From assembly GCF_028736215.1 (NCBI RefSeq), contig NZ_CP117883.1, forward strand, positions 992,001-1,056,000: a stretch of 64,000 nt of DNA, read 5' to 3'. The position numbers and the translations under genes are program-made. The notes beneath the pieces were generated by a model. That model made no database searches. It saw only the letters and a list, made by a program, of their open reading frames with translations, and had not been told where the DNA came from. The stretch is from Mucilaginibacter sp. KACC 22773. GTDB taxonomy: Bacteria; Bacteroidota; Bacteroidia; Sphingobacteriales; Sphingobacteriaceae. Every line of letters starts with the position of its first letter. Within the stretch, counting starts at the first letter, position 1. Shown here in pieces: positions 25,472 through 35,098 of the stretch.

Positions 25472-25519
25472 TTATAAAATAGAAAGACAAATATCGTAAC
25501 GATATAAAAGCTTAAGAAA

Positions 25520-25942
25520 ATGCTACAGCCAAAAAGAACGAAGTTCAGAAAGATGCAAAAAGGCAGGATGAAAGGTTTAGCCACTCGTGGTGCTGAACTT
25601 TCATTCGGATCTTTCGGTGTAAAATCACTCGAAGCGGCATGGATTACCAGCCGCCAGATCGAGGCTGCACGTATTGCTGTAACACGTTTTATGAAACGTG
25701 AAGGCCAGGTGTGGATCAGGATTTTTCCTGACAAGCCTGTAACCAAGAAACCAGCAGAGGTACGTATGGGTAAAGGTAAAGGTGCTCCTGAGTACTGGGT
25801 AGCGGTAGTACGCCCCGGAAGGATCATTTTTGAGGCCGAAGGTGTGCCTATGGAAGTTGCTAAAGAGGCTTTGCGCCTTGCAGCACAAAAACTTCCGGTA
25901 CAAACAAGATTTATTGTACGTAGGGATTACGTAGAAGCATAA
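25520..25942 (+). CDS. rplP: 50S ribosomal protein L16 (uL16)
   Basis: 140 residues. [18 protein letters not shown] and [19 protein letters not shown] are diagnostic. L16 sits near the A site and completes late 50S assembly. It is followed by a 125-nt gap with an inverted word repeat, unusual inside this operon. Confidence 0.97.
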   Translation: MLQPKRTKFRKMQKGRMKGLATRGAELSFGSFGVKSLEAAWITSRQIEAARIAVTRFMKREGQVWIRIFPDKPVTKKPAEVRMGKGKGAPEYWVAVVRPGRIIFEAEGVPMEVAKEALRLAAQKLPVQTRFIVRRDYVEA

Positions 25943-26050
25943 ATTGGAAGAGTTGAAAAGTTGTAAAGTTTTCACAAGTTGTAAAGTTAGATGCCGAACT
26001 TTCAACCATCAAACCAAAACAATACAACGTTGAAACTTTCTACTATTACA
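25943..26050. repeat. degenerate inverted repeat inside the ribosomal operon
   Basis: GAAAAGTTGTAAAGTTTTCAC and GTTGTAAAGTT words are opposed by GAACTTTCAACC and ACAACGTTGAAACTTTC. The element separates rplP from rpmC without an obvious terminator T-tract. Confidence 0.6.
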
Positions 26051-26067
26051 ACAAATAACACAAGAAG

Positions 26068-26277
26068 ATGAAGAACTCAGAAATTTTGGGACTATCTACA
26101 GAAGAACTGGTAGCAAAAATCGGCGAGGAAAGGTCAACCCTTACCAAATTGAAATTTGCTCACGCAGTGTCGGCTATCGAGAATCCATCCCGTATAACAA
26201 AGGTACGCAAGGGAATTGCTCAGTTAAATACTGAATTAACAAAACGCAAAGCGGCGTCGGCTTCTGAAAAGAATTAA
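26068..26277 (+). CDS. rpmC: 50S ribosomal protein L29 (uL29)
   Basis: 69 residues, two helices. SEILGLSTEELVAKIGEER and LKFAHAVSAIENPSRI are typical. Binds near the tunnel exit beside L23. Normal length and position between rplP and rpsQ. Confidence 0.95.
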   Translation: MKNSEILGLSTEELVAKIGEERSTLTKLKFAHAVSAIENPSRITKVRKGIAQLNTELTKRKAASASEKN

Positions 26278-26297
26278 TTTTTTAAGCATTCAGAAAA

Positions 26298-26552
26298 ATG
26301 GAAAGAAATTTAAGAAAAACACGTACCGGCCTGGTGGTTAGCAATAAGATGGAAAAATCTATTGTAGTGGCTGTTGAGCGTAAAGTGAAACACCCTATCT
26401 ACGGTAAATTCGTGAAAAAAACCACAAAATTTATGGCTCATGATGAGACCAACACTTGTGGCATTGGCGATACCGTATTGATTATGGAAACCCGCCCGCT
26501 GAGCAAGAGCAAAAACTGGAGATTAGTTCAAATTTTAGAAAGGGCTAAATAA
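26298..26552 (+). CDS. rpsQ: 30S ribosomal protein S17 (uS17)
   Basis: 84 residues. [20 protein letters not shown] and [14 protein letters not shown] are family motifs; an OB-fold primary binder of 16S rRNA. One nucleotide separates it from rplN. Confidence 0.96.
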   Translation: MERNLRKTRTGLVVSNKMEKSIVVAVERKVKHPIYGKFVKKTTKFMAHDETNTCGIGDTVLIMETRPLSKSKNWRLVQILERAK

Positions 26553-26553
26553 G

Positions 26554-26922
26554 ATGGTACAACAGGAATCAAGATTAAACGTAGCCGATAACAGTGGCGC
26601 TAAAGAAGTTTTAGTGATCCGCGTGTTAGGTGGTACCGGCAAAAGGTATGCATCTATAGGCGATAAGATAGTAGTAACCGTAAAAAGCGCTTTACCTTCA
26701 GGTAACGTGAAAAAAGGTACTGTATCAAAAGCCGTAGTAGTACGCACCAAAAAAGAGATCCGCAGAAAAGATGGTTCATACATCCGTTTCGACGATAACG
26801 CAGCTGTTTTGTTAAATAACCAGGATGAGCCAAGAGGCACACGTATCTTTGGCCCTGTTGCAAGAGAACTGCGTGAGAAACAATTTATGAAAATTGTATC
26901 ATTAGCACCGGAGGTATTGTAA
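26554..26922 (+). CDS. rplN: 50S ribosomal protein L14 (uL14)
   Basis: 122 residues. [20 protein letters not shown] and [20 protein letters not shown] are conserved. L14 lies at the subunit interface and contacts the 16S rRNA. Standard length. Confidence 0.98.
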   Translation: MVQQESRLNVADNSGAKEVLVIRVLGGTGKRYASIGDKIVVTVKSALPSGNVKKGTVSKAVVVRTKKEIRRKDGSYIRFDDNAAVLLNNQDEPRGTRIFGPVARELREKQFMKIVSLAPEVL

Positions 26923-26924
26923 TC

Positions 26925-27269
26925 ATGGAAAAGAAAAAAGTTGCAACACCAGGCAAACTGAAAATTCGCAAAGGCGACCTGGTAAAAGTTATAGCCGGCG
27001 ATTCAAAAGGATCGCAAGGTAAAGTAGTTGAGGTGATAATAGCAAAAAACAGGGCTGTTGTTGAAGGTGCCAATATGGTATCAAAACATACCAAACCTAA
27101 TGCTGCTAACCCTAACGGCGGAATTGTTAAACAAGAAGCTGCTATACATATTTCAAACCTTGCGCTGGTTGACCCTAAATCAGGTAATACAACCCGTGTT
27201 GGCCGTAAATTGAACGATGCCGGCAAATTAGTAAGGGTAGCAAAAAAATCAGGGGAGGAAATTAAGTAA
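26925..27269 (+). CDS. rplX: 50S ribosomal protein L24 (uL24)
   Basis: 114 residues. The KOW motif reads [20 protein letters not shown], followed by [12 protein letters not shown]. An assembly initiator at the 5' end of 23S rRNA. Overlaps the rplE ATG by one base. Confidence 0.97.
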   Translation: MEKKKVATPGKLKIRKGDLVKVIAGDSKGSQGKVVEVIIAKNRAVVEGANMVSKHTKPNAANPNGGIVKQEAAIHISNLALVDPKSGNTTRVGRKLNDAGKLVRVAKKSGEEIK

Positions 27270-27832
27270 TGACTTACGTACCAAGATTAAAAACAAAATA
27301 CAAGGACGAAATTCGTACCGCACTGAAAGATAAATTTCAGTACAAAAGCGTAATGCAGGTTCCTAAACTGGAGAAAATTGCCATTAACCAGGGTGTTGGC
27401 GGTGCTACTACCGATAAAAAACTTATCGAGAACACCATCACCGAGTTAACAACCATCACTGGCCAGCAGGCAGTATCTTCAAAATCTAAAAAAGATATCT
27501 CGAACTTTAAATTGCGTAAAAATATGCCGGTTGGCGTACGTGTTACCTTGCGTGACAACACAATGTATGAGTTTTTGGATCGTTTAATCGCTGTTGCCCT
27601 GCCACGTATCCGTGACTTTAAAGGCATCAACGACAAAGGTTTTGACGGCAGAGGTAACTATACTTTAGGTATTACAGAGCAAATTATATTCCCTGAGATA
27701 AATATTGACAAAATCAATAAAATCCAAGGTATGGATATTACCTTTGTAACCTCCGCAACAAACGATGTTGAAGCATTGGAGTTGTTGAAACAATTTGGAT
27801 TACCATTTAAAAATCAAAATAGCAATGGCTAA
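27269..27832 (+). CDS. rplE: 50S ribosomal protein L5 (uL5)
   Basis: 187 residues. [19 protein letters not shown] and the C-terminal [20 protein letters not shown] are typical; L5 binds 5S rRNA and the P-site tRNA. The start overlaps the rplX stop (TAATG) and the end overlaps rpsN by 8 nt. Confidence 0.97.
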   Translation: MTYVPRLKTKYKDEIRTALKDKFQYKSVMQVPKLEKIAINQGVGGATTDKKLIENTITELTTITGQQAVSSKSKKDISNFKLRKNMPVGVRVTLRDNTMYEFLDRLIAVALPRIRDFKGINDKGFDGRGNYTLGITEQIIFPEINIDKINKIQGMDITFVTSATNDVEALELLKQFGLPFKNQNSNG

Positions 27833-28094
27833 AGAAGGTGTAAAAGCTCGTGAAGTAAAGCGCGCTAAATTGGTTGCTAAATACGCAGAGAAAAGAGCAG
27901 CCCTTAAAGAAGCCGGCGATTACGTTGGTTTGGATAAATTACCTAAGGCATCATCTCCGGTAAAATTACACAACCGTTGTAAATTAACCGGCCGCCCACG
28001 TGGTTATATGCGTCAGTTTGGTATTTCACGCGTAACATTCCGTGAAATGGCTCTTGATGGCAAAATCCCGGGAGTAAAGAAAGCAAGCTGGTAA
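27825..28094 (+). CDS. rpsN: 30S ribosomal protein S14 (uS14), zinc-free form
   Basis: 89 residues from the ATG at 27825, which lies inside the last codons of rplE; an upstream in-frame Met would add residues read from rpl[16 protein letters not shown] and [20 protein letters not shown] identify it. The CxxC zinc ribbon of the short S14 form is missing, so this is the zinc-independent long type. It is followed by a 198-nt gap with repeats. Confidence 0.95.
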   Translation: MAKEGVKAREVKRAKLVAKYAEKRAALKEAGDYVGLDKLPKASSPVKLHNRCKLTGRPRGYMRQFGISRVTFREMALDGKIPGVKKASW

Positions 28095-28225
28095 TTTCAG
28101 TAGCAAGTATATAGTATCAAGTAGCAAGACATACCTTGCGAACGGTATTGAAGAGTAGAGGTAGTTAGCATCAGAAAACAAGACAAAATCTTGATACTTG
28201 ATACTAACTACTTGATACTATAAAA
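28095..28225. repeat. degenerate inverted repeat between rpsN and rpsH
   Basis: AGCAAGTATATAGTATCAAG and related words on the left face CTTGATACTTGATACTAACT and CTTGATACT on the right (28190-28222). The same words occur at 6474-6590, 7111-7205 and 49800-49873. The remaining 28226-28292 holds only a short A-rich and GC segment. Confidence 0.65.
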
Positions 28226-28292
28226 AAGAATTAACCGATGGAAGGTCGCCCCGGATGTTACGGGAAGGAAACCACCATCATAACCCAATAAA

Positions 28293-28691
28293 ATGAATAC
28301 AGATCCAATCGCAGATTATCTTACAAGAGTAAGGAATGCTATTAAAGCCAACCATAGGGTTGTTGAAATTCCTGCATCAAATCTGAAGAAGGAAATCACT
28401 AAGGTGCTTTTCGACAAAGGTTACATTGCCAATTACAAGTTTGAGGAAAATGGTCCGCAAGGCAGCATCAAAGTTGCTTTAAAGTACCACCCGATAACTA
28501 AAATTTCTGCTATCCGTAGCATTACGCGCATCAGTAAACCAGGTTTGAGGAAATACGCAGGCATGGAAAAAATGCCAAGAGTATTAAATGGTTTAGGTAT
28601 CGCCATCCTGTCAACTTCTAAAGGCGTAATGTCTGATAAAGAAGCCCGTCAGCAAAATGTAGGTGGCGAAGTTTTATGCTACGTTTATTAA
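28293..28691 (+). CDS. rpsH: 30S ribosomal protein S8 (uS8)
   Basis: 132 residues. TDPIADYLTRVRNAIKANHR and LNGLGIAILSTSKGVMSDKE are conserved. Primary binder of the 16S central domain; in enterobacteria it represses the spc operon. It restarts the cluster after the longest internal gap so far. Confidence 0.97.
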   Translation: MNTDPIADYLTRVRNAIKANHRVVEIPASNLKKEITKVLFDKGYIANYKFEENGPQGSIKVALKYHPITKISAIRSITRISKPGLRKYAGMEKMPRVLNGLGIAILSTSKGVMSDKEARQQNVGGEVLCYVY

Positions 28692-28707
28692 TAGGAGAAA
28701 TTAAGCA

Positions 28708-29265
28708 ATGTCAAGAGTAGGAAAAGCACCGATAGCAATGCCAGCAGGAGTAACTGTTACCGTATCAGCAGATAATGTTGTTACAGTAAAAGGCCCTAAA
28801 GGTCAATTGCAGCAAGCAGTTGATAGCGATATCACCATTGCACAGGAAGATGGTCAGTTACTGGTTCAACGCCCGTCTGATCAAAAACGTCACAAAGCAT
28901 TACATGGTTTATACCGTGCGCTTATCAACAACATGGTAGTAGGCGTAACCGAAGGTTACAAAATCCAACAGGAATTGGTTGGTGTAGGTTACCGTGCTAC
29001 CAATACCGGTAATACATTAGATTTAGTGTTGGGTTACTCTCACCACTATGTATTTGAATTGCCAACAGAAATTAAAGTTACAACCACTGCTGATAAGGGT
29101 AAAAACCCAACTATCATACTTGAATCAATTGACAAACAGTTAATTGGCCAGGTAGCTGCAAAAATACGTTCGTTACGTACTCCAGAGCCTTACAAAGGTA
29201 AAGGTATTAAGTTTGTAGGCGAGATATTGAGAAGAAAAGCAGGTAAATCAGCATCTAAAAAATAA
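28708..29265 (+). CDS. rplF: 50S ribosomal protein L6 (uL6)
   Basis: 185 residues with two similar halves. [18 protein letters not shown] and the C-terminal [19 protein letters not shown] are typical. Near the factor-binding site. AGGAG lies about 11 nt before the ATG, but spacing is poor for a real ribosome-binding site. Confidence 0.97.
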   Translation: MSRVGKAPIAMPAGVTVTVSADNVVTVKGPKGQLQQAVDSDITIAQEDGQLLVQRPSDQKRHKALHGLYRALINNMVVGVTEGYKIQQELVGVGYRATNTGNTLDLVLGYSHHYVFELPTEIKVTTTADKGKNPTIILESIDKQLIGQVAAKIRSLRTPEPYKGKGIKFVGEILRRKAGKSASKK

Positions 29266-29270
29266 TCGTC

Positions 29271-29621
29271 ATGGGAGCTAAATTATCAAGAAGAGACAGG
29301 ATTAAAAAAGGTATCAGAAAACGCCTTTCAGGATCAACAGAGCGTCCTCGCCTGTCAGTATACAGGAGCAATAAAGGTATTTACGCGCAGATCATTGACG
29401 ATTTAACCGGTAAAACTATCGTATCAGCATCATCTTTGTCAAAAGATTTTACCGCTGATGGCACAAAATCTGATCAATCAGTAGCCGTAGGCAAACTGGT
29501 AGCTCAGAAAGCTATCGCAGCAGGTATTAAAGATGTGGTTTTCGACAGGAACGGTTATTTGTACCATGGTCGTGTTAAGTCACTGGCCGAAGGTGCACGT
29601 GAAGGTGGTTTAAACTTTTAA
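29271..29621 (+). CDS. rplR: 50S ribosomal protein L18 (uL18)
   Basis: 116 residues. [20 protein letters not shown] and [20 protein letters not shown] are family motifs. Binds 5S rRNA with L5. Five nucleotides after rplF. Confidence 0.97.
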   Translation: MGAKLSRRDRIKKGIRKRLSGSTERPRLSVYRSNKGIYAQIIDDLTGKTIVSASSLSKDFTADGTKSDQSVAVGKLVAQKAIAAGIKDVVFDRNGYLYHGRVKSLAEGAREGGLNF

Positions 29622-29633
29622 TCGAACAGAGAA

Positions 29634-30152
29634 ATGTCAACAATCAACATAAAAAGAGTAAAAACAAGCGAGATCGAATTAAAAGACCGCTTGGTAAGCA
29701 TACAGCGTGTTGCCAAAGTAACCAAAGGTGGCCGTACTTTCAGCTTTTCTGCCATTGTGGTAGTAGGCGACGAAAACGGTGTTGTAGGTTACGGATTAGG
29801 CAAAGCAAAAGAGGTTACCGAAGCCATTGCAAAAGGTATTGATGATGCTAAAAAGAACTTAGTTAAAGTTCCTATTATCAACAACACAATCCCTCACGAG
29901 CAAATTGGCAAATTCAGCGGTGGTTTCGTTTTCCTGAAACCAGCAGCAAACGGTACCGGTGTTATCGCGGGTGGTGCAATGCGTGCAGTGTTAGAGTCTG
30001 CAGGTATCCACAACGTGTTAGCTAAATCAAAAGGTTCATCAAATCCGCACAACGTGGTTAAAGCAACTGTATCTGCGTTATCACAATTACGTGATGCCCA
30101 TACCGTAGCACAGCAACGTGGCGTTAGTTTAGGTAAAGTATTTAACGGATAA
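29634..30152 (+). CDS. rpsE: 30S ribosomal protein S5 (uS5)
   Basis: 172 residues. [20 protein letters not shown] and [19 protein letters not shown] form the dsRNA-binding-like N-domain; [18 protein letters not shown] the C-domain. Involved in decoding accuracy and mRNA entry. Normal length. Confidence 0.97.
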   Translation: MSTINIKRVKTSEIELKDRLVSIQRVAKVTKGGRTFSFSAIVVVGDENGVVGYGLGKAKEVTEAIAKGIDDAKKNLVKVPIINNTIPHEQIGKFSGGFVFLKPAANGTGVIAGGAMRAVLESAGIHNVLAKSKGSSNPHNVVKATVSALSQLRDAHTVAQQRGVSLGKVFNG

Positions 30153-30158
30153 TCAGTC

Positions 30159-30338
30159 ATGGCCAAAATCAAAATAACACAGATTAAGAGCGTGATCGAC
30201 AGAAGTGAGCGCCAAAAAAAGACTATCGAAGCATTAGGCTTGCGTAAAATTAACCACAGTGTGGAAGTTGAGGCAACTGCAGCTATAATTGGTATGGTTA
30301 GAAAAGTTAACCACCTGGTAGCGGTAGAAAATATTTAA
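30159..30338 (+). CDS. rpmD: 50S ribosomal protein L30 (uL30)
   Basis: 59 residues, read directly from the ATG at 30159 to TAA at 30336-30338. KIKITQIKSVIDRSERQKKT, EALGLRKINHSVEVE and VRKVNHLVAVE are the L30 pattern. It lies 6 nt after rpsE and 4 nt before rplO, the usual spc-operon position. Confidence 0.95.
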   Translation: MAKIKITQIKSVIDRSERQKKTIEALGLRKINHSVEVEATAAIIGMVRKVNHLVAVENI

Positions 30339-30342
30339 TATC

Positions 30343-30789
30343 ATGAATTTAAGTAATTTAAAACCTGCAGAAGGTTCTACTAAAAATAGGAAAAGAATTG
30401 GCCGTGGTACAGGTTCTGGCCGTGGCGGTACGTCAACCCGTGGCCACAAAGGCGCCGGTTCACGTTCAGGTACAAGCAGCAAGGTAGGTTTTGAAGGCGG
30501 TCAGATGCCTTTACAACGCCGTGTGCCTAAGGTTGGTTTTAAAAACCCTAACCGCGTAGAGTATACTGGTGTAAACCTTGATGTATTGCAAGAATTAGTA
30601 ACAAAATACACACTTGATGTTGTTGATTTTGATACTTTGAAATTACATGGTTTGGTATCACGTAACGACCTGGTTAAAATTCTGGGCCGTGGCGAATTAA
30701 CTGCCAAATTAGAAGTTAAGGCACATGCATTTACTGCTACAGCTCAAAAAGCTATTGAAGCAGCTGGTGGTACCATAGTTAAGCTATAA
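30343..30789 (+). CDS. rplO: 50S ribosomal protein L15 (uL15)
   Basis: 148 residues. NLSNLKPAEGSTKNRKRIG and a Gly/Arg-rich N-terminal stretch (RGTGSGRGGTSTRGHKGAG) thread into 23S rRNA; FEGGQMPLQRRVPKVGF is diagnostic. It precedes secY by 7 nt. Confidence 0.97.
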   Translation: MNLSNLKPAEGSTKNRKRIGRGTGSGRGGTSTRGHKGAGSRSGTSSKVGFEGGQMPLQRRVPKVGFKNPNRVEYTGVNLDVLQELVTKYTLDVVDFDTLKLHGLVSRNDLVKILGRGELTAKLEVKAHAFTATAQKAIEAAGGTIVKL

Positions 30790-30796
30790 TTTTAGG

Positions 30797-32137
30797 ATGA
30801 AGAAATTTTTCACCACATTATCCAATATCTGGAAAATCGAAGATTTAAGAGTGCGTATTATAAACACACTCTTATTTCTTGCAATATATCGCGTTGGTAC
30901 TTTCGTTGTTTTGCCAGGGGTTAATCCTGCATTAGTAGCTAACCAGAAAGCAGAAGGATTAGTAGGATTGCTGAATATGTTTGCAGGAGGGGCGTTTTCA
31001 CATTCGTCTATTTTTGCATTGGGTGTAATGCCTTATATCTCGGCTTCAATTGTGGTGCAATTATTAGGCATCGCGGTACCTTATTTTACCAAATTGCAAA
31101 AAGAGGGCGAAAGCGGCCGTAATAAGCTAAACCAGTGGACACGTTACCTAACCATAGGTATAACTGCCCTGCAGGCTATAGGTTATTTAAAATCGCAGAT
31201 CTCTGCTGATGCGATGATGATCAGTAACCCATTCTTTACTGTTCTTAACATGTTTGTTTTAACGGCAGGTACATTATTTGTAATGTGGCTGGGCGAAAAA
31301 ATTACAGACAAAGGTATTGGTAACGGTATATCGCTTATCATCATGGTGGGTATCATTGCCCAGTTGCCCGGCGCATTTTTAACAGAATTTAACTCGCGTA
31401 CCAGTGGTACAGGCGGTTTAATTACATTCATTGTTGAAATTGTGGGTTTAATTGGTGTTGTAATGTTTACTATCCTTATTGTACAGGGTACCCGTAAAAT
31501 TGCGGTGCAGTATGCTAAGCGTATAGTGGGCAATAAACAATATGGTGGCGTGCGCCAGTATATACCGTTAAAGGTAAATGCTGCCGGTGTAATGCCTATT
31601 ATATTTGCGCAGGCATTAATGTTTATACCGCAAACTGTACAACAGTTCATGCCAAGCATTTCATCAAACGGTATACTAATTGCGTTATCAAATTATAATT
31701 CATGGCAGCATAATACGCTGTTTGGCGTGTTGATCATCCTGTTTACTTACTTCTATACTGCTATTACGGTTAACCCTAACCAGATGGCTGACGATATGAA
31801 GAAGAACGGCGGGTTTATTCCGGGTGTTAAACCAGGTAAATCAACTGCCGATTATATAGATGGTGTAATATCAAAAATTACCTTACCAGGGTCTATTTTC
31901 CTGGCTATGATAGCAATTATACCGGCAATTGCCAGTTTGGTTGGTGTATCTCCAATCTTCGCAAGATTTTTTGGCGGCACATCGTTAATTATCCTGGTAG
32001 GTGTTGTGTTGGATACCTTGCAACAAATAGAAAGTCACCTGTTGATGCGCCATTACGATGGTTTAATGAAAACCGGACGGATTAAAGGACGTACAGCAAT
32101 GCCTGCTGCTGCCGGAACAAGTCCGACAGCGATCTAA
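30797..32137 (+). CDS. secY: protein translocase subunit SecY
   Basis: 446 residues with ten membrane helices. It shows the plug-region VGLLNMFAGGAFSHSSIFAL, GNGISLIIMVGI, YIPLKVNAAGVMPIIFAQAL and PGVKPGKSTADYID. SecY forms the protein-conducting channel of the inner membrane with SecE and SecG. The position after rplO is the conserved one. map follows after 6 nt. Confidence 0.98.
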   Translation: MKKFFTTLSNIWKIEDLRVRIINTLLFLAIYRVGTFVVLPGVNPALVANQKAEGLVGLLNMFAGGAFSHSSIFALGVMPYISASIVVQLLGIAVPYFTKLQKEGESGRNKLNQWTRYLTIGITALQAIGYLKSQISADAMMISNPFFTVLNMFVLTAGTLFVMWLGEKITDKGIGNGISLIIMVGIIAQLPGAFLTEFNSRTSGTGGLITFIVEIVGLIGVVMFTILIVQGTRKIAVQYAKRIVGNKQYGGVRQYIPLKVNAAGVMPIIFAQALMFIPQTVQQFMPSISSNGILIALSNYNSWQHNTLFGVLIILFTYFYTAITVNPNQMADDMKKNGGFIPGVKPGKSTADYIDGVISKITLPGSIFLAMIAIIPAIASLVGVSPIFARFFGGTSLIILVGVVLDTLQQIESHLLMRHYDGLMKTGRIKGRTAMPAAAGTSPTAI

Positions 32138-32143
32138 TAAGGA

Positions 32144-32935
32144 ATGTCAAAAATAATTTACAAGTCTGCCGAGGAAATAGAGTTGATCCGGGAAAGCGCG
32201 CTGCTGGTGTCGAGAACACATGCAGAGGTTGCTAAAGTAATAGGCCCGGGTGTTACTACTATCGAACTCGACAGACTTGCTGAAACCTTTATACGTGATA
32301 ACGGCGGTATCCCCGCTTTTTTAAACTACGGCGGGTTTCCCTACTCCCTCTGCATATCATTAAATGACCAGGTAGTTCATGGTTTCCCCGGAAAACATGT
32401 ACTGGTAGAAGGTGATTTAGTTTCTGTTGATTGCGGTGCTATATTAAACGGTTTTGTAGGCGACTCGGCTTATACTTTTGCTATTGGCGAAGTAAGCGAC
32501 ACAGTAAAAAAACTCATGCGGGTAACCCGTGAGTGTTTGGACCTTGGAGTTGCTAAAGCTGTTGCAGGCATGCGGATAGGTGATATAGGCTACGCGATAC
32601 AGGAACACGCCGAGAAAAATGGCTTTGGAGTTGTTAAAGAGCTGGTAGGGCATGGTGTGGGGGTTAAACTTCACGAAAAGCCCGAGGTGCCTAATTACGG
32701 TAAACGTGGATCGGGTATTAAGCTTGAAGAGGGGATGGTGATTGCCATTGAACCGATGATAAACGCCGGCCGCGCCGGTGTTAAGTTTTGGGATGATGGA
32801 TGGACTGTATCAACTGTAGATAAGAAAGCATCTGCTCATTATGAGCATACTGTTGCTATAGGTAAAGGAAAACCTGACATTTTATCAACGTTTGAGTATG
32901 TTGATAATGTTTTAAAAGAAAAGAATAATAATTAA
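32144..32935 (+). CDS. map: type I methionine aminopeptidase
   Basis: 263 residues. All five metal ligands are visible: Asp in SVDCG, Asp in VGDSAYT, His in VGHGVGVKLHEKP, Glu in AIEPMI and Glu in HYEHTVAIG. It removes the initiator Met from nascent proteins. Located between secY and infA, as in many Bacteroidota and Firmicutes. There is no N-terminal zinc-finger extension. Confidence 0.97.
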   Translation: MSKIIYKSAEEIELIRESALLVSRTHAEVAKVIGPGVTTIELDRLAETFIRDNGGIPAFLNYGGFPYSLCISLNDQVVHGFPGKHVLVEGDLVSVDCGAILNGFVGDSAYTFAIGEVSDTVKKLMRVTRECLDLGVAKAVAGMRIGDIGYAIQEHAEKNGFGVVKELVGHGVGVKLHEKPEVPNYGKRGSGIKLEEGMVIAIEPMINAGRAGVKFWDDGWTVSTVDKKASAHYEHTVAIGKGKPDILSTFEYVDNVLKEKNNN

Positions 32936-32998
32936 ATAATTTTTATTAATTTTGCATCCCGGTTTTAGGGCGGATAATTAAGTAAAAATCAACAAAAT

Positions 32999-33217
32999 AT
33001 GGCTAAACAATCTTCGATCGAACAGGACGGTACAATTAGAGAGGCATTGTCAAATGCAATGTTCAGGGTTGAGCTGGAGAACGGTCATGAGATTATAGCC
33101 CATATTTCGGGCAAGATGCGTATGCACTATATCAAAATTTTACCTGGCGACAGAGTAAAATTAGAAATGAGTCCGTACGATTTGAGTAAGGGTAGAATAA
33201 CCTATAGATATAAATAA
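32999..33217 (+). CDS. infA: translation initiation factor IF-1
   Basis: 72 residues, a single OB fold. [36 protein letters not shown] and [14 protein letters not shown] are near-universal. It binds the 30S A site during initiation. A TAATTTTG element in the 63-nt gap upstream could give an internal promoter. Confidence 0.98.
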   Translation: MAKQSSIEQDGTIREALSNAMFRVELENGHEIIAHISGKMRMHYIKILPGDRVKLEMSPYDLSKGRITYRYK

Positions 33218-33224
33218 AAAAGAG

Positions 33225-33341
33225 ATGAAAGTTAGAGCATCCATTAAAAAACGCAGCGCAGATTGTAAGATCATTCGCCGTAACGGGAAACTTTACGTTA
33301 TTAACAAGAAGAATCCTAAGTACAAACAACGCCAGGGCTAA
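33225..33341 (+). CDS. rpmJ: 50S ribosomal protein L36 (bL36)
   Basis: 38 residues, read from the ATG at 33225 to TAA at 33339-33341. [20 protein letters not shown] and [10 protein letters not shown] identify it. Of the four zinc-binding positions of the classic form, Cys14 and the later C/H positions are only partly present (DCKIIRR, no second Cys), so it is probably the zinc-free form. 7 nt after infA. Confidence 0.95.
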   Translation: MKVRASIKKRSADCKIIRRNGKLYVINKKNPKYKQRQG

Positions 33342-33354
33342 GAACAATTAATTT

Positions 33355-33428
33355 TGAATTAGTGAATTAGTGAGTTATTGAATTAAAAATCATCTCGCAC
33401 AATCACTAAATCACTAAATCACTAAATA
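33355..33428. repeat. degenerate repeat of AGTGAATTA / ATCACTAAA words
   Basis: GAATTAGTGAATTAGTGAG on the left is opposed by three tandem copies of ATCACTAA on the right (33402-33425), just before rpsM. Same design as the other operon-internal repeats. Confidence 0.6.
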
Positions 33429-33434
33429 AAGAAT

Positions 33435-33812
33435 ATGGCAAGGATATCAGGTATTGATTTACCAAAGAATAAAAGAGGAGAAATCGGACTTACTTACATT
33501 TTCGGTATAGGCCGCTCAACAGCTCAAAAGATTTTGACTGAGGCAGGTATCGATTTTAATACAAAAGTACAGGACTGGACCGATGAGCAGTTAGCCTCAA
33601 TCCGTGGAATCATCAACGATCAGATTAAAGTGGAAGGTTCACTTCGTTCGGAAGTGCAATTGAACATTAAACGTTTGATGGACATTGGTTGCTACCGTGG
33701 TACACGTCACCGTAAAGGTTTACCATTACGTGGTCAGCGTACTAAAAACAACTCACGTACCCGTAAAGGAAAACGTAAAACAGTTGCTAATAAAAAGAAA
33801 GCTACTAAGTAG
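33435..33812 (+). CDS. rpsM: 30S ribosomal protein S13 (uS13)
   Basis: 125 residues. [20 protein letters not shown] and [20 protein letters not shown] are typical. S13 bridges the 30S head to the 50S subunit. First of the alpha-operon genes rpsM-rpsK-rpsD-rpoA-rplQ. Confidence 0.97.
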   Translation: MARISGIDLPKNKRGEIGLTYIFGIGRSTAQKILTEAGIDFNTKVQDWTDEQLASIRGIINDQIKVEGSLRSEVQLNIKRLMDIGCYRGTRHRKGLPLRGQRTKNNSRTRKGKRKTVANKKKATK

Positions 33813-33881
33813 TAAATAACGATTGGTTAGCAGCGGGTAGTTATATACTTTAAGCTTACCAGGAATAAAAATTATAATCAC

Positions 33882-33935
33882 GATTAGTGGGTCAGGGTTA
33901 TTCTATAACCCAGTAATTCATTAATTCAATAATTA
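33882..33935. repeat. hairpin before rpsK
   Basis: GGGTTAT (33895-33901) pairs with ATAACCC (33905-33911) around TCT. Flanking AATTCATTAATTCAATAATT words extend the low-complexity element to the rpsK start. No T-tract follows, so it is not a plain terminator. Confidence 0.5.
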
Positions 33936-33940
33936 AAAAA

Positions 33941-34330
33941 ATGGCTAAAAGTAAAAAAGTTACCAAAAAGCGCATTGTGATTGTTGAGCCTGTTGGCGAA
34001 GCACACATCAATGCTACTTTTAACAACATCATCATTACCCTTACCAACAAAACCGGACAGGCTATTTCATGGTCATCTGCAGGTAAAATGGGTTTCAAAG
34101 GTTCAAAAAAGAACACTCCTTATGCTGCCGGTCAGGCTGCTGCCGATTGCGGTAAAGTTGCTTATGACTTTGGTTTGCGTAAAGTAGAGGTGTTTGTAAA
34201 AGGCCCTGGTGCTGGTCGTGAGTCGGCTATCCGTACTTTGCAAACTGCAGGTATCGAAGTTACCACTATCAAAGACATTACACCGCTTCCACACAATGGT
34301 TGCCGTCCGTCAAAAAGAAGAAGAGTTTAA
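33941..34330 (+). CDS. rpsK: 30S ribosomal protein S11 (uS11)
   Basis: 129 residues. [38 protein letters not shown] and [16 protein letters not shown] are conserved; the last forms the 30S platform contact with rRNA near the E site. Standard length. Confidence 0.97.
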   Translation: MAKSKKVTKKRIVIVEPVGEAHINATFNNIIITLTNKTGQAISWSSAGKMGFKGSKKNTPYAAGQAAADCGKVAYDFGLRKVEVFVKGPGAGRESAIRTLQTAGIEVTTIKDITPLPHNGCRPSKRRRV

Positions 34331-34394
34331 TTAACAGATTTTAAAGCTAAGATTCTACAGCTACAGGCTGTAAGATACTTTAAAAATACACAAA

Positions 34395-35003
34395 ATGGCC
34401 AGATATACAGGACCTAAGTCCAAAATTGCACGTCGTTTCCGTGAGCCGATCTTCGGTCCGGATAAAGCGTTAGAACGTAAAAACTATCCACCGGGAATGC
34501 ATGGCGCCTCAAAACGTCGTGGAAAACAATCTGAGTATTCAACTCAGTTAATGGAGAAACAAAAAGTTAAATACACTTATGGTGTATTAGAGCGTCAGTT
34601 CGAAAACTTGTTTCACCGCGCTTCGGCTAAAGAAGGTATCACAGGTGAAAACTTGCTGAAATTCTTAGAAGCCCGTTTAGATAACGCTGTTTATCGTTTA
34701 GGTATATCACCTACACGTTCAGGCGCCCGTCAGTTGGTTAACCACAAACACATTAATGTTAACGGTGCTGTTGTAAACATCGCATCATATGCATTAAAAG
34801 CTGGTGACGTTATCTCTGTACGTGAAAAATCTAAATCATTAGAAGCTATTACTACATCAGTAGCAGGTAGAAGAATCAACAAATACAGCTGGTTGGAGTG
34901 GGATGCAAATACCTTAACAGGTAAATTCCTTAACTATCCTAACCGCGATGAAATTCCTGAAAACATTAAGGAGAACCTAATCGTCGAGTTGTATTCAAAA
35001 TAA
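34395..35003 (+). CDS. rpsD: 30S ribosomal protein S4 (uS4)
   Basis: 202 residues. [19 protein letters not shown] and the S4 RNA-binding domain [20 protein letters not shown] and [14 protein letters not shown]. It begins 16S assembly; in enterobacteria it represses the alpha operon through an mRNA pseudoknot, but no such leader is evident here. The N-terminal CxxC zinc motif is absent. Confidence 0.97.
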   Translation: MARYTGPKSKIARRFREPIFGPDKALERKNYPPGMHGASKRRGKQSEYSTQLMEKQKVKYTYGVLERQFENLFHRASAKEGITGENLLKFLEARLDNAVYRLGISPTRSGARQLVNHKHINVNGAVVNIASYALKAGDVISVREKSKSLEAITTSVAGRRINKYSWLEWDANTLTGKFLNYPNRDEIPENIKENLIVELYSK

Positions 35004-35098
35004 TAAAAATAATTATCCATGGGATGGTTGGCATATTCTGTCAATCATTTTCGTGGTTAAAATCATTTCAATTAGTAAACAATAAATAAAGGATATAA

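Noticed and set aside
25149..25490. Open frames in other registers through the rpsC tail, rich in His/Asp or Val/Ala
   Set aside because: They are produced by the low-complexity GGT-rich tail of rpsC; no independent start signal or family resemblance.
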